Positions 49,214 to 57,484 of a DNA stretch of 64,000 nt are shown here, piece by piece. The translations under genes were made by a program, and so were the position numbers. Each line of letters starts with the position of its first letter. The first letter of the stretch is position 1. Origin of the DNA: JALZCH01 sp036387315. GTDB taxonomy: Bacteria > Acidobacteriota > Blastocatellia > Pyrinomonadales > Pyrinomonadaceae. The notes under the pieces were generated by a model. That model saw only the letters and a program-made list of their open reading frames with translations, had not been told where the DNA came from and searched no databases. The stretch lies in NCBI GenBank assembly GCA_036387315.1, contig DASVTY010000094.1:35786-99785 (forward strand). Direction: 5' to 3'.

Positions 49214-49585
49214 TTATTCTTCTTCGTCGGAAGTCGTGTTGTCGTCCGCTACCCAGGCGACGAACAGACGCAGCCAATTGTCGGCGGGTTCGAGGATTTG
49301 AACGCCGATTCGCGCCGTCCCGAAAATTGCCGGAGCGATGCGAACGACGCGAGCCGTCACTTCGACCGCATTGCCGTCCGGTCGGTGCGAGCGAATGTAT
49401 AATTCGTCGCCGACGGTGACTTTTTGATTGAGGTGGAAAAGCGCGCCCGACGTGGAAATATCGTCGGTTTCGGTCGGTTCGCTCCAAGCCGCGCCGTCTT
49501 CGCTTCTGCCCGAAACGACAATCGGCAGCCGCAAAGCCATCCGCAAAGCAAAACGTTTTTCGTCAAATTTCGATTGAGATCCCAT
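49214..49585 (-). CDS. PilZ-domain protein
   Basis: 123 residues. RFALRMALRLPIVVSGRSED gives the N-terminal R-containing arm and DDISTSGALFHL the (D/N)xSxxG motif of PilZ domains that bind cyclic di-GMP; a beta-barrel end, ARIGVQILEP, follows. The first arginines are spaced more loosely than the RxxxR consensus, so c-di-GMP affinity is uncertain. Convergent with the GNAT gene. Confidence 0.82.
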   Translation of the reverse strand: MGSQSKFDEKRFALRMALRLPIVVSGRSEDGAAWSEPTETDDISTSGALFHLNQKVTVGDELYIRSHRPDGNAVEVTARVVRIAPAIFGTARIGVQILEPADNWLRLFVAWVADDNTTSDEEE

Positions 49586-49790
49586 TGTTGCAAAGCCAAA
49601 CGCTTTTCTTAAGGGAGAAATAAAACCTCAGCTTCGCCCTTTTCAATTTCTTCTTTGAACACGCGCGTTTTCGGGAAACGATTTTGTTTTGCGAAAACCT
49701 CTTTGATGCTGAATTCGCGTCGGTTCGACTAACGCAGTTCGGCTAGTTATACTATAAAATATTGATAAAGGCTATACTGAGAGGGATTTT

Positions 49791-50879
49791 TTGTCGAAAA
49801 TTTTATTCAAAATGGAAAAAACGCATCGCAAAGTAGTTATTTTAGGTTCGGGTCCGGCTGGTTTAACGGCGGCGATTTACGCGGCGCGCGCAAATATGAA
49901 ACCGCTCGTTGTGGAAGGTCCGCAACCGGGCGGACAATTGACGATTACCACCGACGTGGAAAATTATCCCGGTTTCGCCAAAGGAATTATGGGACCGGAA
50001 TTGATGACCGAATTCAGGGCGCAAGCCGAGCGTTTCGGCACGGATTTTCTCGAAAGCTGGATTGACCGCGTTGATTTGTCGCGCCGACCTTTCACGCTCT
50101 ACGGCAAACCGAGCGTGGACGCAGACGAGATTACAACCGAAGTTACCGCCGACACTTTGATTATTGCCACCGGCGCGGCGGCAAAATGGCTCGGAATTCC
50201 GGGTGAAGCGCCCGCTCCCGAAGGTTTGGGCGGTTACGGCGTCTCGGCTTGCGCGACGTGCGACGGTTTTTTCTTTAAACGCAAGCACGTCGTCGTCATC
50301 GGCGGCGGCGACACGGCAATGGAAGAAGCGACGTTTTTAACTCACTTCGCCTCAAAAGTGACCGTTATTCATCGCCGAGATTCTTTGCGCGCGTCGCAAA
50401 TTATGCAGGAACGCGCGCTTAAAAATGAGAAAATCGAGTTTCTCTGGAACACGGAAGTTCTGGAAATTCTCGGCTCAAAAGACACGGGCGTGACCGGAAT
50501 CAGAATTCTGAACAATCAAACAAACGAAGAAAGCCTTTTCCCGTGCGAAGGCGTCTTTCTGGCAATCGGGCATAAACCGAACACCGAATTGTTCAAAGGC
50601 TGGCTCGATATGGACGAATACGGTTATCTGAAAACTTTCAAAAGCTCGATGGCGACGAACATCGCCGGAGTTTTCGCCTGCGGCGACGCGCAGGATTCTT
50701 ATTATCGTCAGGCAATCACCGCCGCCGGAACCGGCTGTATGGCGGCGATTGACGCCGAAAGATTTCTGGCAAACATCGAAGCTGATGTTGACGAAAAAAC
50801 TTCCGCCGAGTTTGAACTTAACCAATCAGCTTTGGACGAGCTTGTGAAGGAAAAAACCGAAATCGTAACAGTTGGTTAA
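49791..50879 (+). CDS. trxB: Thioredoxin reductase
   Basis: 362 residues from TTG 49791 with GAGGG 5 nt ahead (ATG 49812 is an alternative). FAD-binding LGSGPAGLTAAIYAAR, redox-active CATC in SACATCDGFFF near residue 155, NADPH-binding VVIGGGDTAMEEA, C-terminal FAD motif GVFACGDAQDSYYRQ. It reduces thioredoxin with NADPH. About 40 residues longer than E. coli TrxB, mainly through insertions and a C-terminal tail. Confidence 0.95.
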   Translation: MSKILFKMEKTHRKVVILGSGPAGLTAAIYAARANMKPLVVEGPQPGGQLTITTDVENYPGFAKGIMGPELMTEFRAQAERFGTDFLESWIDRVDLSRRPFTLYGKPSVDADEITTEVTADTLIIATGAAAKWLGIPGEAPAPEGLGGYGVSACATCDGFFFKRKHVVVIGGGDTAMEEATFLTHFASKVTVIHRRDSLRASQIMQERALKNEKIEFLWNTEVLEILGSKDTGVTGIRILNNQTNEESLFPCEGVFLAIGHKPNTELFKGWLDMDEYGYLKTFKSSMATNIAGVFACGDAQDSYYRQAITAAGTGCMAAIDAERFLANIEADVDEKTSAEFELNQSALDELVKEKTEIVTVG

Positions 50880-50920
50880 TTTTACTTGCAGAAAAGCACC
50901 GGGAATTAAAGCGAACAAGT

Positions 50921-50990
50921 CAGAACCGTCTGCGGCAGCGAGCAGTTGAACTCATAAAATTTCAACTGCTCGCTGCCGCAGACGGTTCTG
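50921..50990. repeat. 30-bp perfect hairpin, CAGxACCG family
   Basis: Left arm 50921-50950 starts CAGAACCGTCTGCGG; right arm 50961-50990 is its exact reverse complement; loop CTCATAAAAT. It ends 11 nt before the ATG of the FmdB-type gene. Same layout as the hairpin at 20711-20774 but with most bases changed in a pairing-preserving way. Confidence 0.93.
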
Positions 50991-51001
50991 GCAAACCGAA
51001 T

Positions 51002-51346
51002 ATGCCGATTTACGAATACAAATGTCAGGAATGCGGAAATCATCTGGAAGCAATGCAGAAAATCTCGGATGAACCGTTAAAAGAATGCCCGAAATGCGGC
51101 GGAAATTTGGAAAAACAATGGTCGCGCAGCGGATTTCAGTTTAAAGGAACGGGCTGGTACGTGACCGATTACGCCGGGAAAGCGGCGACGGAAAGCAGCA
51201 GCGCGGAAACCAAAAGCGACACGAAAAGCGAACCAGCCAAAACCGACGCGCCGAAAACTTCTTCCGGCGGAGAATCAACCGCAAGCGCGGACACCGCATC
51301 GAAATCAGAGACAAAGACCGCATCTTCCGATAAAAGTAAGTCCTAG
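51002..51346 (+). CDS. FmdB-family zinc-ribbon protein
   Basis: 114 residues. MPIYEYKCQECGNHLEAMQK and LKECPKCGGNLEKQWSRS form a CxxC...CxxC zinc ribbon (residues 9-12 and ~29-32), the FmdB/CxxC_CXXC_SSSS family. The C-terminal half is a Ser/Thr/Lys/Ala low-complexity tail. Role unknown; such proteins are often regulatory. A 30-bp hairpin ends 11 nt upstream and no Shine-Dalgarno is visible. Confidence 0.85.
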   Translation: MPIYEYKCQECGNHLEAMQKISDEPLKECPKCGGNLEKQWSRSGFQFKGTGWYVTDYAGKAATESSSAETKSDTKSEPAKTDAPKTSSGGESTASADTASKSETKTASSDKSKS

Positions 51347-51350
51347 AACG

Positions 51351-52268
51351 ATGAAAAATTGTTTTGACGCCGCAAAAAAAATATCTTTTCTGCTTTTGAT
51401 TTTGGCTTTTTCCGCCGCATTTGCTTTCGCGCAAGCCGGGCGGCGTTCGCCAGTGACGATGAGCGAATCGGACGGACTCGTTCCGGTCGTGGTCTCGCGC
51501 GAAGGCGATTCAAAAGAGCCGGTTAAGACCGAAAATTTTGCCATTTACGAAAACGGCGTCGAGCAAAAAATCAAAGCAGTGACTTTCGACGCGACTCCCG
51601 CGCGGATTGTTCTTCTCGTTGACAACTCGCAAACTTTGAGAACCGACGTGGCGAAAATGACCGCCGCCGTCAAAGAATTTGCTTACGAAATTTACGAAGG
51701 CGATCAGATTTTCGTTGCCGCTTACGACGAAAAGGCGGAAATCATCGAAGAATGGACTGACGACGCGAAAAAGATTGAAAAGTCGCTCGCCACGTTTCGC
51801 AAGAAAGGAAATCCCCGCCTTTTCGATTCGCTCAGCGACGTTCTCGAACAAGTCGTTCGACCGCTGATGCCCGCAGTCCGAAAAACGGCGGTCGTGATTG
51901 TCAGCGACGGGCTTGATCGCGGCAGCACGAAAACGTTCGAGCGCATTTTAGCAGATTATCAATCGGCAAACGTCGCCATTTACGCGATTCAAATTCCCGA
52001 CCGCACGGGCGGAGCTTATCGCCGCGATCAGCCGAAACCGGAAGCCGTAATTCAAAAGCTGACGGAAGGCACGGGCGGCAAAGTTTTTGATTTTGAAGAA
52101 TCGCAAATCGCCGCCAAAGCTATCTGTGACGAATTGAAAAACAATCGTTATTTGCTCGCATATCAGCCTTTAAACGGCGGCGGAGTCGAAGCGCGGCGCT
52201 TGTTCGTAGTCGCCGACAAAGGCATCAACGTCCGCACCAAAACCACGCAGCCGCCTAATATAAAATAG
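51351..52268 (+). CDS. Secreted VWA protein of acidobacterial type
   Basis: 305 residues. Signal peptide ending AFAQA, a short beta domain (PVVVSREGDSKEPVKTENFA), then a VWA domain: LLVDNSQTLRTDVAKM holds a MIDAS-like D-x-S-x-T near residue 87, and KTAVVIVSDGLDRGS near 180. Closest in form to the VWFA-related acidobacterial family. It starts 4 nt after the FmdB-type gene, so the two are co-transcribed. Surface protein interactions are the likely role. Confidence 0.85.
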   Translation: MKNCFDAAKKISFLLLILAFSAAFAFAQAGRRSPVTMSESDGLVPVVVSREGDSKEPVKTENFAIYENGVEQKIKAVTFDATPARIVLLVDNSQTLRTDVAKMTAAVKEFAYEIYEGDQIFVAAYDEKAEIIEEWTDDAKKIEKSLATFRKKGNPRLFDSLSDVLEQVVRPLMPAVRKTAVVIVSDGLDRGSTKTFERILADYQSANVAIYAIQIPDRTGGAYRRDQPKPEAVIQKLTEGTGGKVFDFEESQIAAKAICDELKNNRYLLAYQPLNGGGVEARRLFVVADKGINVRTKTTQPPNIK

Positions 52269-52500
52269 CGGCGCGGAGGCAAGGAAATGCGGTGAAAATA
52301 ACTCCAGAGAATTCATTGTCTTTCTCCGTATCTCCGTATCGTCGCATCTCCGTGTCGCAAAAACGATTTCCGCTATTCTTGACATCAACCGTCTCTTGGT
52401 TCTAGTTTTGGCTTTAGCGCAAACTTTCCGCCTTTTTTGCGTCGGCAAAACAGTCAAAAAATTTCGTTTTTTGACCTGAAACAAAGGAGCCAGACAAACC
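52269..52500. promoter_or_regulatory. Upstream region of the OmpA-FHA operon, candidate promoter
   Basis: TTGACA at 52379-52384 and TAGTTT at 52403-52408 with an 18-bp spacer form a candidate promoter about 90 nt before the GTG. Before it lies a tandem run of CTCCGTATCT-type words (about 52322-52352), resembling one half of the short-word repeats found elsewhere. AAAGGAG near 52484 is the ribosome site. Confidence 0.5.
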
Positions 52501-53763
52501 GTGAGCGAACGAGACAACAATCCGAAACCGCTTCCAGATGATTTTGGGATGACAATGCCGGGCATTCGTCCCAATAAACAGCCGCAGCAAACCCCTGATA
52601 ATTTTGATTTAACCGTCCCGAATCTGCGCCTGCCGAATCAGCAGCAATCGCAGCCGCAGACGCCGCCCGCCGCGCCGCCGGACGATTTTGGGATGACGAT
52701 GCCCGGCATCCCGAGAAATAACGCGCCGCGCAATTTGCCGCCGGATGATTTTGATCTGACCTCGCCGAACATTCGCCGCGAACCGCCGAGCGATGTTGAT
52801 TTCGGTTCGACGATGACCGGCGGATATTCAAACAATCGAAACGAACCGGATTTCGGCGCGACGATGCCCTACATCAGCTTGCCGGAAAACGAGCGCCGCC
52901 AATACCGGGAGACAACTGCGCCCGTTGACGCACCGCCCAAAAAAGAGGAAAAACGCGCCGCGACAGGCATTCCCCTGTGGCTCTGGATAACGAGCGGAAG
53001 TTTGGCGTTTCTGGCTTTTTTGCTTATTGCCGGAATCGCCTTGTGGTTTGTTTTCTGGCGCGATACGGGCTTTACGCTTGTCGTCAAAAACGCGCCGGTC
53101 GGCAGCACGGTTTTTGTTGACAATCAAAGATGCGGCGAGCGTTCGGGCGACACGATTAAATGTTTTGGGCTGGAAGCGGGCAAACCGCGAACGATGAGAG
53201 TCACGCTCGAAGGCTACACCGATTACACCGAAACAATTCGCGGCGAAAACGGCGAGGAATTTGACGTAACGGCGAATATGGCACCGAAAAACGTCGTGCA
53301 GACGCCGCCGCAGCAAAACGATTGCGACGATCCGGACCCGCGCGTGGCGCAAGCCGAATGCCGCGCTTTGGATGAACTCGACAAACTCGTGATGCCTTTT
53401 ACGGTGGACGATTTGGTGCGCGTGCTGAATATGCAAATCATCAATTTCGAGTCGAACAAATTCGATATTCCTCCGAAACGCGAAAAATTCTTACGAAGAG
53501 CAGCCGAAAAGTTCAAACTGCTGCAAGGCTCGCCCGTTGTCGAAATCGGCGGTCACACCGACAATCAGGGCGGCGTCGAAGCAAATCTGATTTTGTCTCA
53601 AAACAGGGCTAATGCGGTTAGATTCTTTTTGATCGGCTCCGGCGTCAGTCCCTCAATGCTCGTGACAAAAGGCTACGGCGCGACGAAACCGAAAACGGAA
53701 AACAATACGGCGGAAGGGATGTTTCAAAATCGCCGCATCCAGTACACGGTTATTCAACGATAG
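52501..53763 (+). CDS. Inner-membrane OmpA/PEGA protein with cytosolic Asp-Phe-x-x-Thr repeats
   Basis: 420 residues from GTG 52501. Residues 1-155 are disordered, Pro/Asn/Gln-rich, and carry six repeats of consensus D-F-[GD]-x-T-[MVS]-P with Thr at 18, 38, 66, 87, 104 and 121 (e.g. DDFGMTMPGI, NFDLTVPNL, DFGATMPYI). A single membrane helix follows at ~157-187 (IPLWLWITSGSLAFLAFLLI), then a PEGA domain (~190-265) and a C-terminal OmpA peptidoglycan-binding domain (VEIGGHTDNQGGVEANLILS .. MLVTKGYGATKP). With no signal peptide and Lys/Arg before the helix, the repeats should face the cytosol. The repeats look like phosphothreonine sites for FHA domains; the next two genes encode FHA proteins. 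The next gene starts right after the stop. Confidence 0.88.
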   Translation: MSERDNNPKPLPDDFGMTMPGIRPNKQPQQTPDNFDLTVPNLRLPNQQQSQPQTPPAAPPDDFGMTMPGIPRNNAPRNLPPDDFDLTSPNIRREPPSDVDFGSTMTGGYSNNRNEPDFGATMPYISLPENERRQYRETTAPVDAPPKKEEKRAATGIPLWLWITSGSLAFLAFLLIAGIALWFVFWRDTGFTLVVKNAPVGSTVFVDNQRCGERSGDTIKCFGLEAGKPRTMRVTLEGYTDYTETIRGENGEEFDVTANMAPKNVVQTPPQQNDCDDPDPRVAQAECRALDELDKLVMPFTVDDLVRVLNMQIINFESNKFDIPPKREKFLRRAAEKFKLLQGSPVVEIGGHTDNQGGVEANLILSQNRANAVRFFLIGSGVSPSMLVTKGYGATKPKTENNTAEGMFQNRRIQYTVIQR

Positions 53764-55347
53764 ATGCCGAATGCGAAATTAAAAATCAACGAGTTCGGGC
53801 AAGAGCCGCTGGAGATAGAAATCAAAAGCGGCTTAATTACGCTTGGGCGCGCGCCGGATAACGCGGTCGCGCTCGTTTCGGACTCGAACGTTTCGCGTTA
53901 TCACGCCGAAATCGAGCGGCGCGGAGACAATTTTTATCTCGTTGATTTAAACAGCCGCAACGGAACTTTCGTTAACGACGAGCCAATTGAGGGCGAACGT
54001 CGTTTGCAGGAAGGCGACAAAATCAGTTTGGGCGGCGACGACAGCATTGTTGAAATTCTATTTGACGATCAAATTAAGCCGGGCGCGGAACTCGGAACGC
54101 AAAATGCAGATTTAACTCCTAATTTGCAAGGCGGAAGTTTGGACGCAGCCGGTTTAGTCAATCAAACTGTTAATCCGCAATCCGCAATCCGCAATCCGCA
54201 ATCTAATATTCCGCTGATGCTGACAATCGCCGCCGTGTTGTCAGGTTTAGCGATTATCGCCGTAATCGGCGTTGTTTTGTTTTTGAGCATTCCGACTAGC
54301 TGCGCGGGCGAAGTCGTTATTTCAAGCCCCGAAAGCGGCGTGACGATTTCCGAAACAACGCCGATTCAGGTTTCGGCTAAAAACGCAAAATGCATCGAGC
54401 GCGTTTCGTACCGGCTCGACGGAAAAGAATTTGCGTCGGCTGAGGTTGCCCCCTACAAAGCCGAACTTAAACCGGAGATTTTTCCCGATTTAATGGATGA
54501 TGAAGCGACGCACGTTTTATCCGTCGCCGTTACGGGCAAAGACGGAGTTGCCAAAATTCAGGAGAGCGAAATTTTAATCGCGTTTTCCGGCGAAGACGGC
54601 GAAAAATCTAAAGACGAAACGAAATCTGATAAAACGCTCAATGACGCAAACAACGATGAGCCTGAATCGCCTGTGGAAAAACCTGTGCAAATCTCGCTCG
54701 CCGAAACGAAAGAAATGTGCGAGCGGCTGATGAAATTTTACGGCAATTCGGTTTATCGCTACGACGCCCAGTTTTTAAAACAGGTGCAGGCGCGAACGGC
54801 GGAATATAAAGCCGAAGGTTTTTCGACGCGGGCGGCGGCGGCGCGCGACGCGATCAACATTGCGTTTTTTAACGAACAAGGTTTGCCCGCCCCGCTCGGC
54901 TATCATTTGGCGATGTCGCGCAGCCGATTTGAAAACAAACGCGGCGCGGCGGCGAAAGAAGGTTTGTGGCAAATGACCGACGCCTTCGCCTCCGCCAACG
55001 GTTACAACGGGCAATGCGGGACGGAAAATTTGAGCGCGGCTGGACAGAATTGCGCCGCCCGCGTCGCCGCCGTTTATGCGAAAGCTCTCGTTACAAATTT
55101 ATTTGAAGGCGATGTTGTTTACGGAATCGCATGTTTTGATTTGTCGCTGTCGGAAGCCGGAAATTTCAAAAACTCACTTCCCGCCGCAGACCGCGCCGAT
55201 TTTTGGAATGTGATTAAATCCGCCAAACAGCGCGACCAACTCGCTCGCTTTTTCGCCGCCGGAATCGTGGCGGAAAATCCGCAGAAATTCGGTTTGAAAC
55301 GCGACAAGCCCCTTTTCAATCTGTATCAAAACCTGCTCGGTCAATGA
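53764..55347 (+). CDS. FHA-domain membrane protein with Ig-like and degenerate transglycosylase-fold domains
   Basis: 527 residues, directly abutting the previous stop. FHA domain at 1-100 (LGRAPDN, VSRYHAEIERRG, NSRNGTFVN), a linker with NPQSAIRNPQSN encoded by tandem heptamers, one membrane helix (~158-180, LTIAAVLSGLAIIAVIGVVL), a Big/Ig-like domain (~185-280), an acidic linker, and a helical C-terminal domain (~310-527). The latter parallels the SLT domain of the next gene (YHLAMSRSRF .. EGLWQMTDAFA against YLAMIESEF .. LGMFQFARA) but has Arg where the catalytic Glu should be, so it is probably a pseudo-enzyme. Last 4 nt overlap the next gene. Confidence 0.85.
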   Translation: MPNAKLKINEFGQEPLEIEIKSGLITLGRAPDNAVALVSDSNVSRYHAEIERRGDNFYLVDLNSRNGTFVNDEPIEGERRLQEGDKISLGGDDSIVEILFDDQIKPGAELGTQNADLTPNLQGGSLDAAGLVNQTVNPQSAIRNPQSNIPLMLTIAAVLSGLAIIAVIGVVLFLSIPTSCAGEVVISSPESGVTISETTPIQVSAKNAKCIERVSYRLDGKEFASAEVAPYKAELKPEIFPDLMDDEATHVLSVAVTGKDGVAKIQESEILIAFSGEDGEKSKDETKSDKTLNDANNDEPESPVEKPVQISLAETKEMCERLMKFYGNSVYRYDAQFLKQVQARTAEYKAEGFSTRAAAARDAINIAFFNEQGLPAPLGYHLAMSRSRFENKRGAAAKEGLWQMTDAFASANGYNGQCGTENLSAAGQNCAARVAAVYAKALVTNLFEGDVVYGIACFDLSLSEAGNFKNSLPAADRADFWNVIKSAKQRDQLARFFAAGIVAENPQKFGLKRDKPLFNLYQNLLGQ

Positions 55348-56768
55348 TTGAAGTCTTTCTCACATTTCCGACGCCTGAAGGCTCGCGGCAAATCGCGGTC
55401 GAAGGCGAAAGTCTGACAATCGGGCGCGGCGCGGTTGATTTGAGATTTGACGATCAAAGTCTTTCGCGCCATCACGCGACCGTTTATCGTGAAGGCGAGC
55501 GAGTCTGGATTTCCGATGAAAACTCGACGAACGGCACTTTCGTCAACGGCTCTCAGGTTTCGGCATCGGGCACGCCGCTTAAAAACGGCGATTCGATTCG
55601 ACTTGGCAACGAAACCACGCTGGCGATTCAAATTACAAAACAGGAATCGAAAGCGGTTGAAGCGAATCAAAAAAGTTTAGCCGCAACAGGCGGAAACAAA
55701 ATTAATCTTATTCCGTTTGTTGTTGCGGGAATTGCCGTTCTGCTTATCGGTCTTTCCGTTATCATCATCAGCGCGGGACTTATCAATGCGGGAAACGATC
55801 AGCGCGATGTCGTGATAAACACTCCGACGCTTGAAGAAACTCCGAATGATGAAGACGAGAACGTAAACGTAAATTCCGAAAAACCGACACCAAAGACGCA
55901 AAACACTTCTTTCAATTCAAATTCGACAAACGAAACAACAGAGCCGATTGTTGACAGCCGACAGCCGAACAAACCGCCGCCTCCCGATAAAACTTATCTG
56001 CAAATGTCGGACGACGAAAAACGCTCGTTTGTGGCGAAAGAGTCGGAGCAGGTCGCGCGGATGATCGGAAACCGCAGCGGCGAAAGCATTACGCCCGAAG
56101 CCGCACAGAAAATCAAGGAAATGGTTGACGGATATGCCCGGCGTTTGCGTTCAACAAAAAACGACAATTGCAGTGCGGGCGGTTGGGTATCGAGCGATTT
56201 GCAGTCGGTTTTGGAACGCGGGCAGAAAAACGCGCATTTTGTCGTGCGTTCGTTTAATTCCGAAGGCGTTTCGCCGCAGACCGGATTATATCTGGCGATG
56301 ATCGAATCTGAGTTTTGCCCTTGTTTGCAGTCGCACACGGGACCGCTCGGAATGTTTCAGTTTGCCCGCGCGACGGGCGCGACCTACGGTTTGAAAACAA
56401 TCAGCGGCGCATCGCCCGCAAACCCTGACGAACGCTGCGAGCCGGAAAAAGCCGCCGCTGCCGCCGCGCGTTTTATGAAAGCTCTGATGGGACGTTTCGG
56501 AACGGGACCGAGCAGCGTTCCGCTCGCCGTCGCCAGCTACAACAGCGGCGAAGGCGGTTTGAGTAAAAATCTAAACACCGCGCTTGAAGAAGCCGGAAAA
56601 AGAGAGCGCAATTTTTGGTCGCTGCTGCTAGTCGCCGATAAACTTTCCGAGCAGTTTCAAAAAGAAAACCGCAAATATGTGCCGAAATTTTTCGCCGCAG
56701 CGATAGTCGGCGAAAATCCGACCGTTTTCGGAGTCAACATTCCGCCGCTTTCAACCGCAATCAAGTAG
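55344..56768 (+). CDS. FHA-domain membrane protein with active-looking SLT transglycosylase domain
   Basis: 474 residues. FHA domain at 1-105 with all key residues (TIGRGAVDL, LSRHHATVYREG, NSTNGTFVNG), one membrane helix (~122-148, IPFVVAGIAVLLIGLSVIII), a ~70-residue Asn/Thr/Pro linker, then an extracytoplasmic lysozyme-like domain: catalytic Glu in YLAMIESEFCP near residue 316, GPLGMFQFARATGATYGL, and LAVASYNSGEGG. Likely cleaves peptidoglycan glycan strands. ATGA overlap with the preceding FHA gene shows translational coupling, so the pair probably act together, docking to phosphorylated repeats of the OmpA protein (inference). Confidence 0.87.
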   Translation: MIEVFLTFPTPEGSRQIAVEGESLTIGRGAVDLRFDDQSLSRHHATVYREGERVWISDENSTNGTFVNGSQVSASGTPLKNGDSIRLGNETTLAIQITKQESKAVEANQKSLAATGGNKINLIPFVVAGIAVLLIGLSVIIISAGLINAGNDQRDVVINTPTLEETPNDEDENVNVNSEKPTPKTQNTSFNSNSTNETTEPIVDSRQPNKPPPPDKTYLQMSDDEKRSFVAKESEQVARMIGNRSGESITPEAAQKIKEMVDGYARRLRSTKNDNCSAGGWVSSDLQSVLERGQKNAHFVVRSFNSEGVSPQTGLYLAMIESEFCPCLQSHTGPLGMFQFARATGATYGLKTISGASPANPDERCEPEKAAAAAARFMKALMGRFGTGPSSVPLAVASYNSGEGGLSKNLNTALEEAGKRERNFWSLLLVADKLSEQFQKENRKYVPKFFAAAIVGENPTVFGVNIPPLSTAIK

Positions 56769-56814
56769 AAGTTTGATGAAAAACACCGATTTGTGTTAGC
56801 TTCACGCTCGAAAT

Positions 56815-57468
56815 ATGTGGCGGCGTGTCGTGTTAATTTGGCTGATCGGTTTGTCGCTGGGCGCGATTGTTTTCGTGTACGCCGTCAATCGCTATGTTTT
56901 TCTTCAAACAAAAGATAAAGCGCAGAATTCGATCACCGAAATTCCGATTGAAGAACCGCAGCGCATTGCAATAGTTTTCGGCGCCAGCGTCAGGGGAAAC
57001 GGAGAGCCGTCGCCTGCGCTTGACGACCGAATTATTACGGCAGTTGAACTTTATCGGGCGGGGCGAGTTCGCAAGATTTTGATGAGCGGCGATAATAGTT
57101 TTGAAAACTACAACGAACCCGCCGCAATGCGTGAGCAGGCGATAAAACGCGGCGTTCCGGCGGAAAACGTCGTCGCCGATTTTGCCGGACGCCGAACTTA
57201 CGACACTTGTTATCGCGCCAAAGAAATTTTCGGCGTCGAGCGCGCCGTGCTAGTCACGCACGAATTTCATCTCAATCGTGCGATTTATCTTTGTCAGGCT
57301 GCCGGAATTGATTCGGTTGGAATTACAGCCGACCGCCGCAGATACGACGATTCGACGCGCCGCGCTTGGGCTTGGCGCGAAACTTTCGCGGTCGTCGCGG
57401 CTTGGTTCGACGTAAACTTTTTGAAGCCGACGCCGATTTTGGGAAACAAAGAATTGATTGAACCTTAA
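56815..57468 (+). CDS. SanA/YdcF-family (DUF218) membrane protein
   Basis: 217 residues. N-terminal helix (VVLIWLIGLSLGAIVFVYAV), then the DUF218 domain: IAIVFGASVRGNGEPSPALD, RVRKILMSGDN, EPAAMREQAIKRGVPAENVV, TYDTCYRAKEIFGV, LVTHEFHLNRAI. SanA-like proteins affect envelope barrier function, including vancomycin exclusion in E. coli. It lies 46 nt after the FHA-transglycosylase gene and may belong to that operon. Confidence 0.9.
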   Translation: MWRRVVLIWLIGLSLGAIVFVYAVNRYVFLQTKDKAQNSITEIPIEEPQRIAIVFGASVRGNGEPSPALDDRIITAVELYRAGRVRKILMSGDNSFENYNEPAAMREQAIKRGVPAENVVADFAGRRTYDTCYRAKEIFGVERAVLVTHEFHLNRAIYLCQAAGIDSVGITADRRRYDDSTRRAWAWRETFAVVAAWFDVNFLKPTPILGNKELIEP

Positions 57469-57484
57469 ATTGATTAATAACTTT

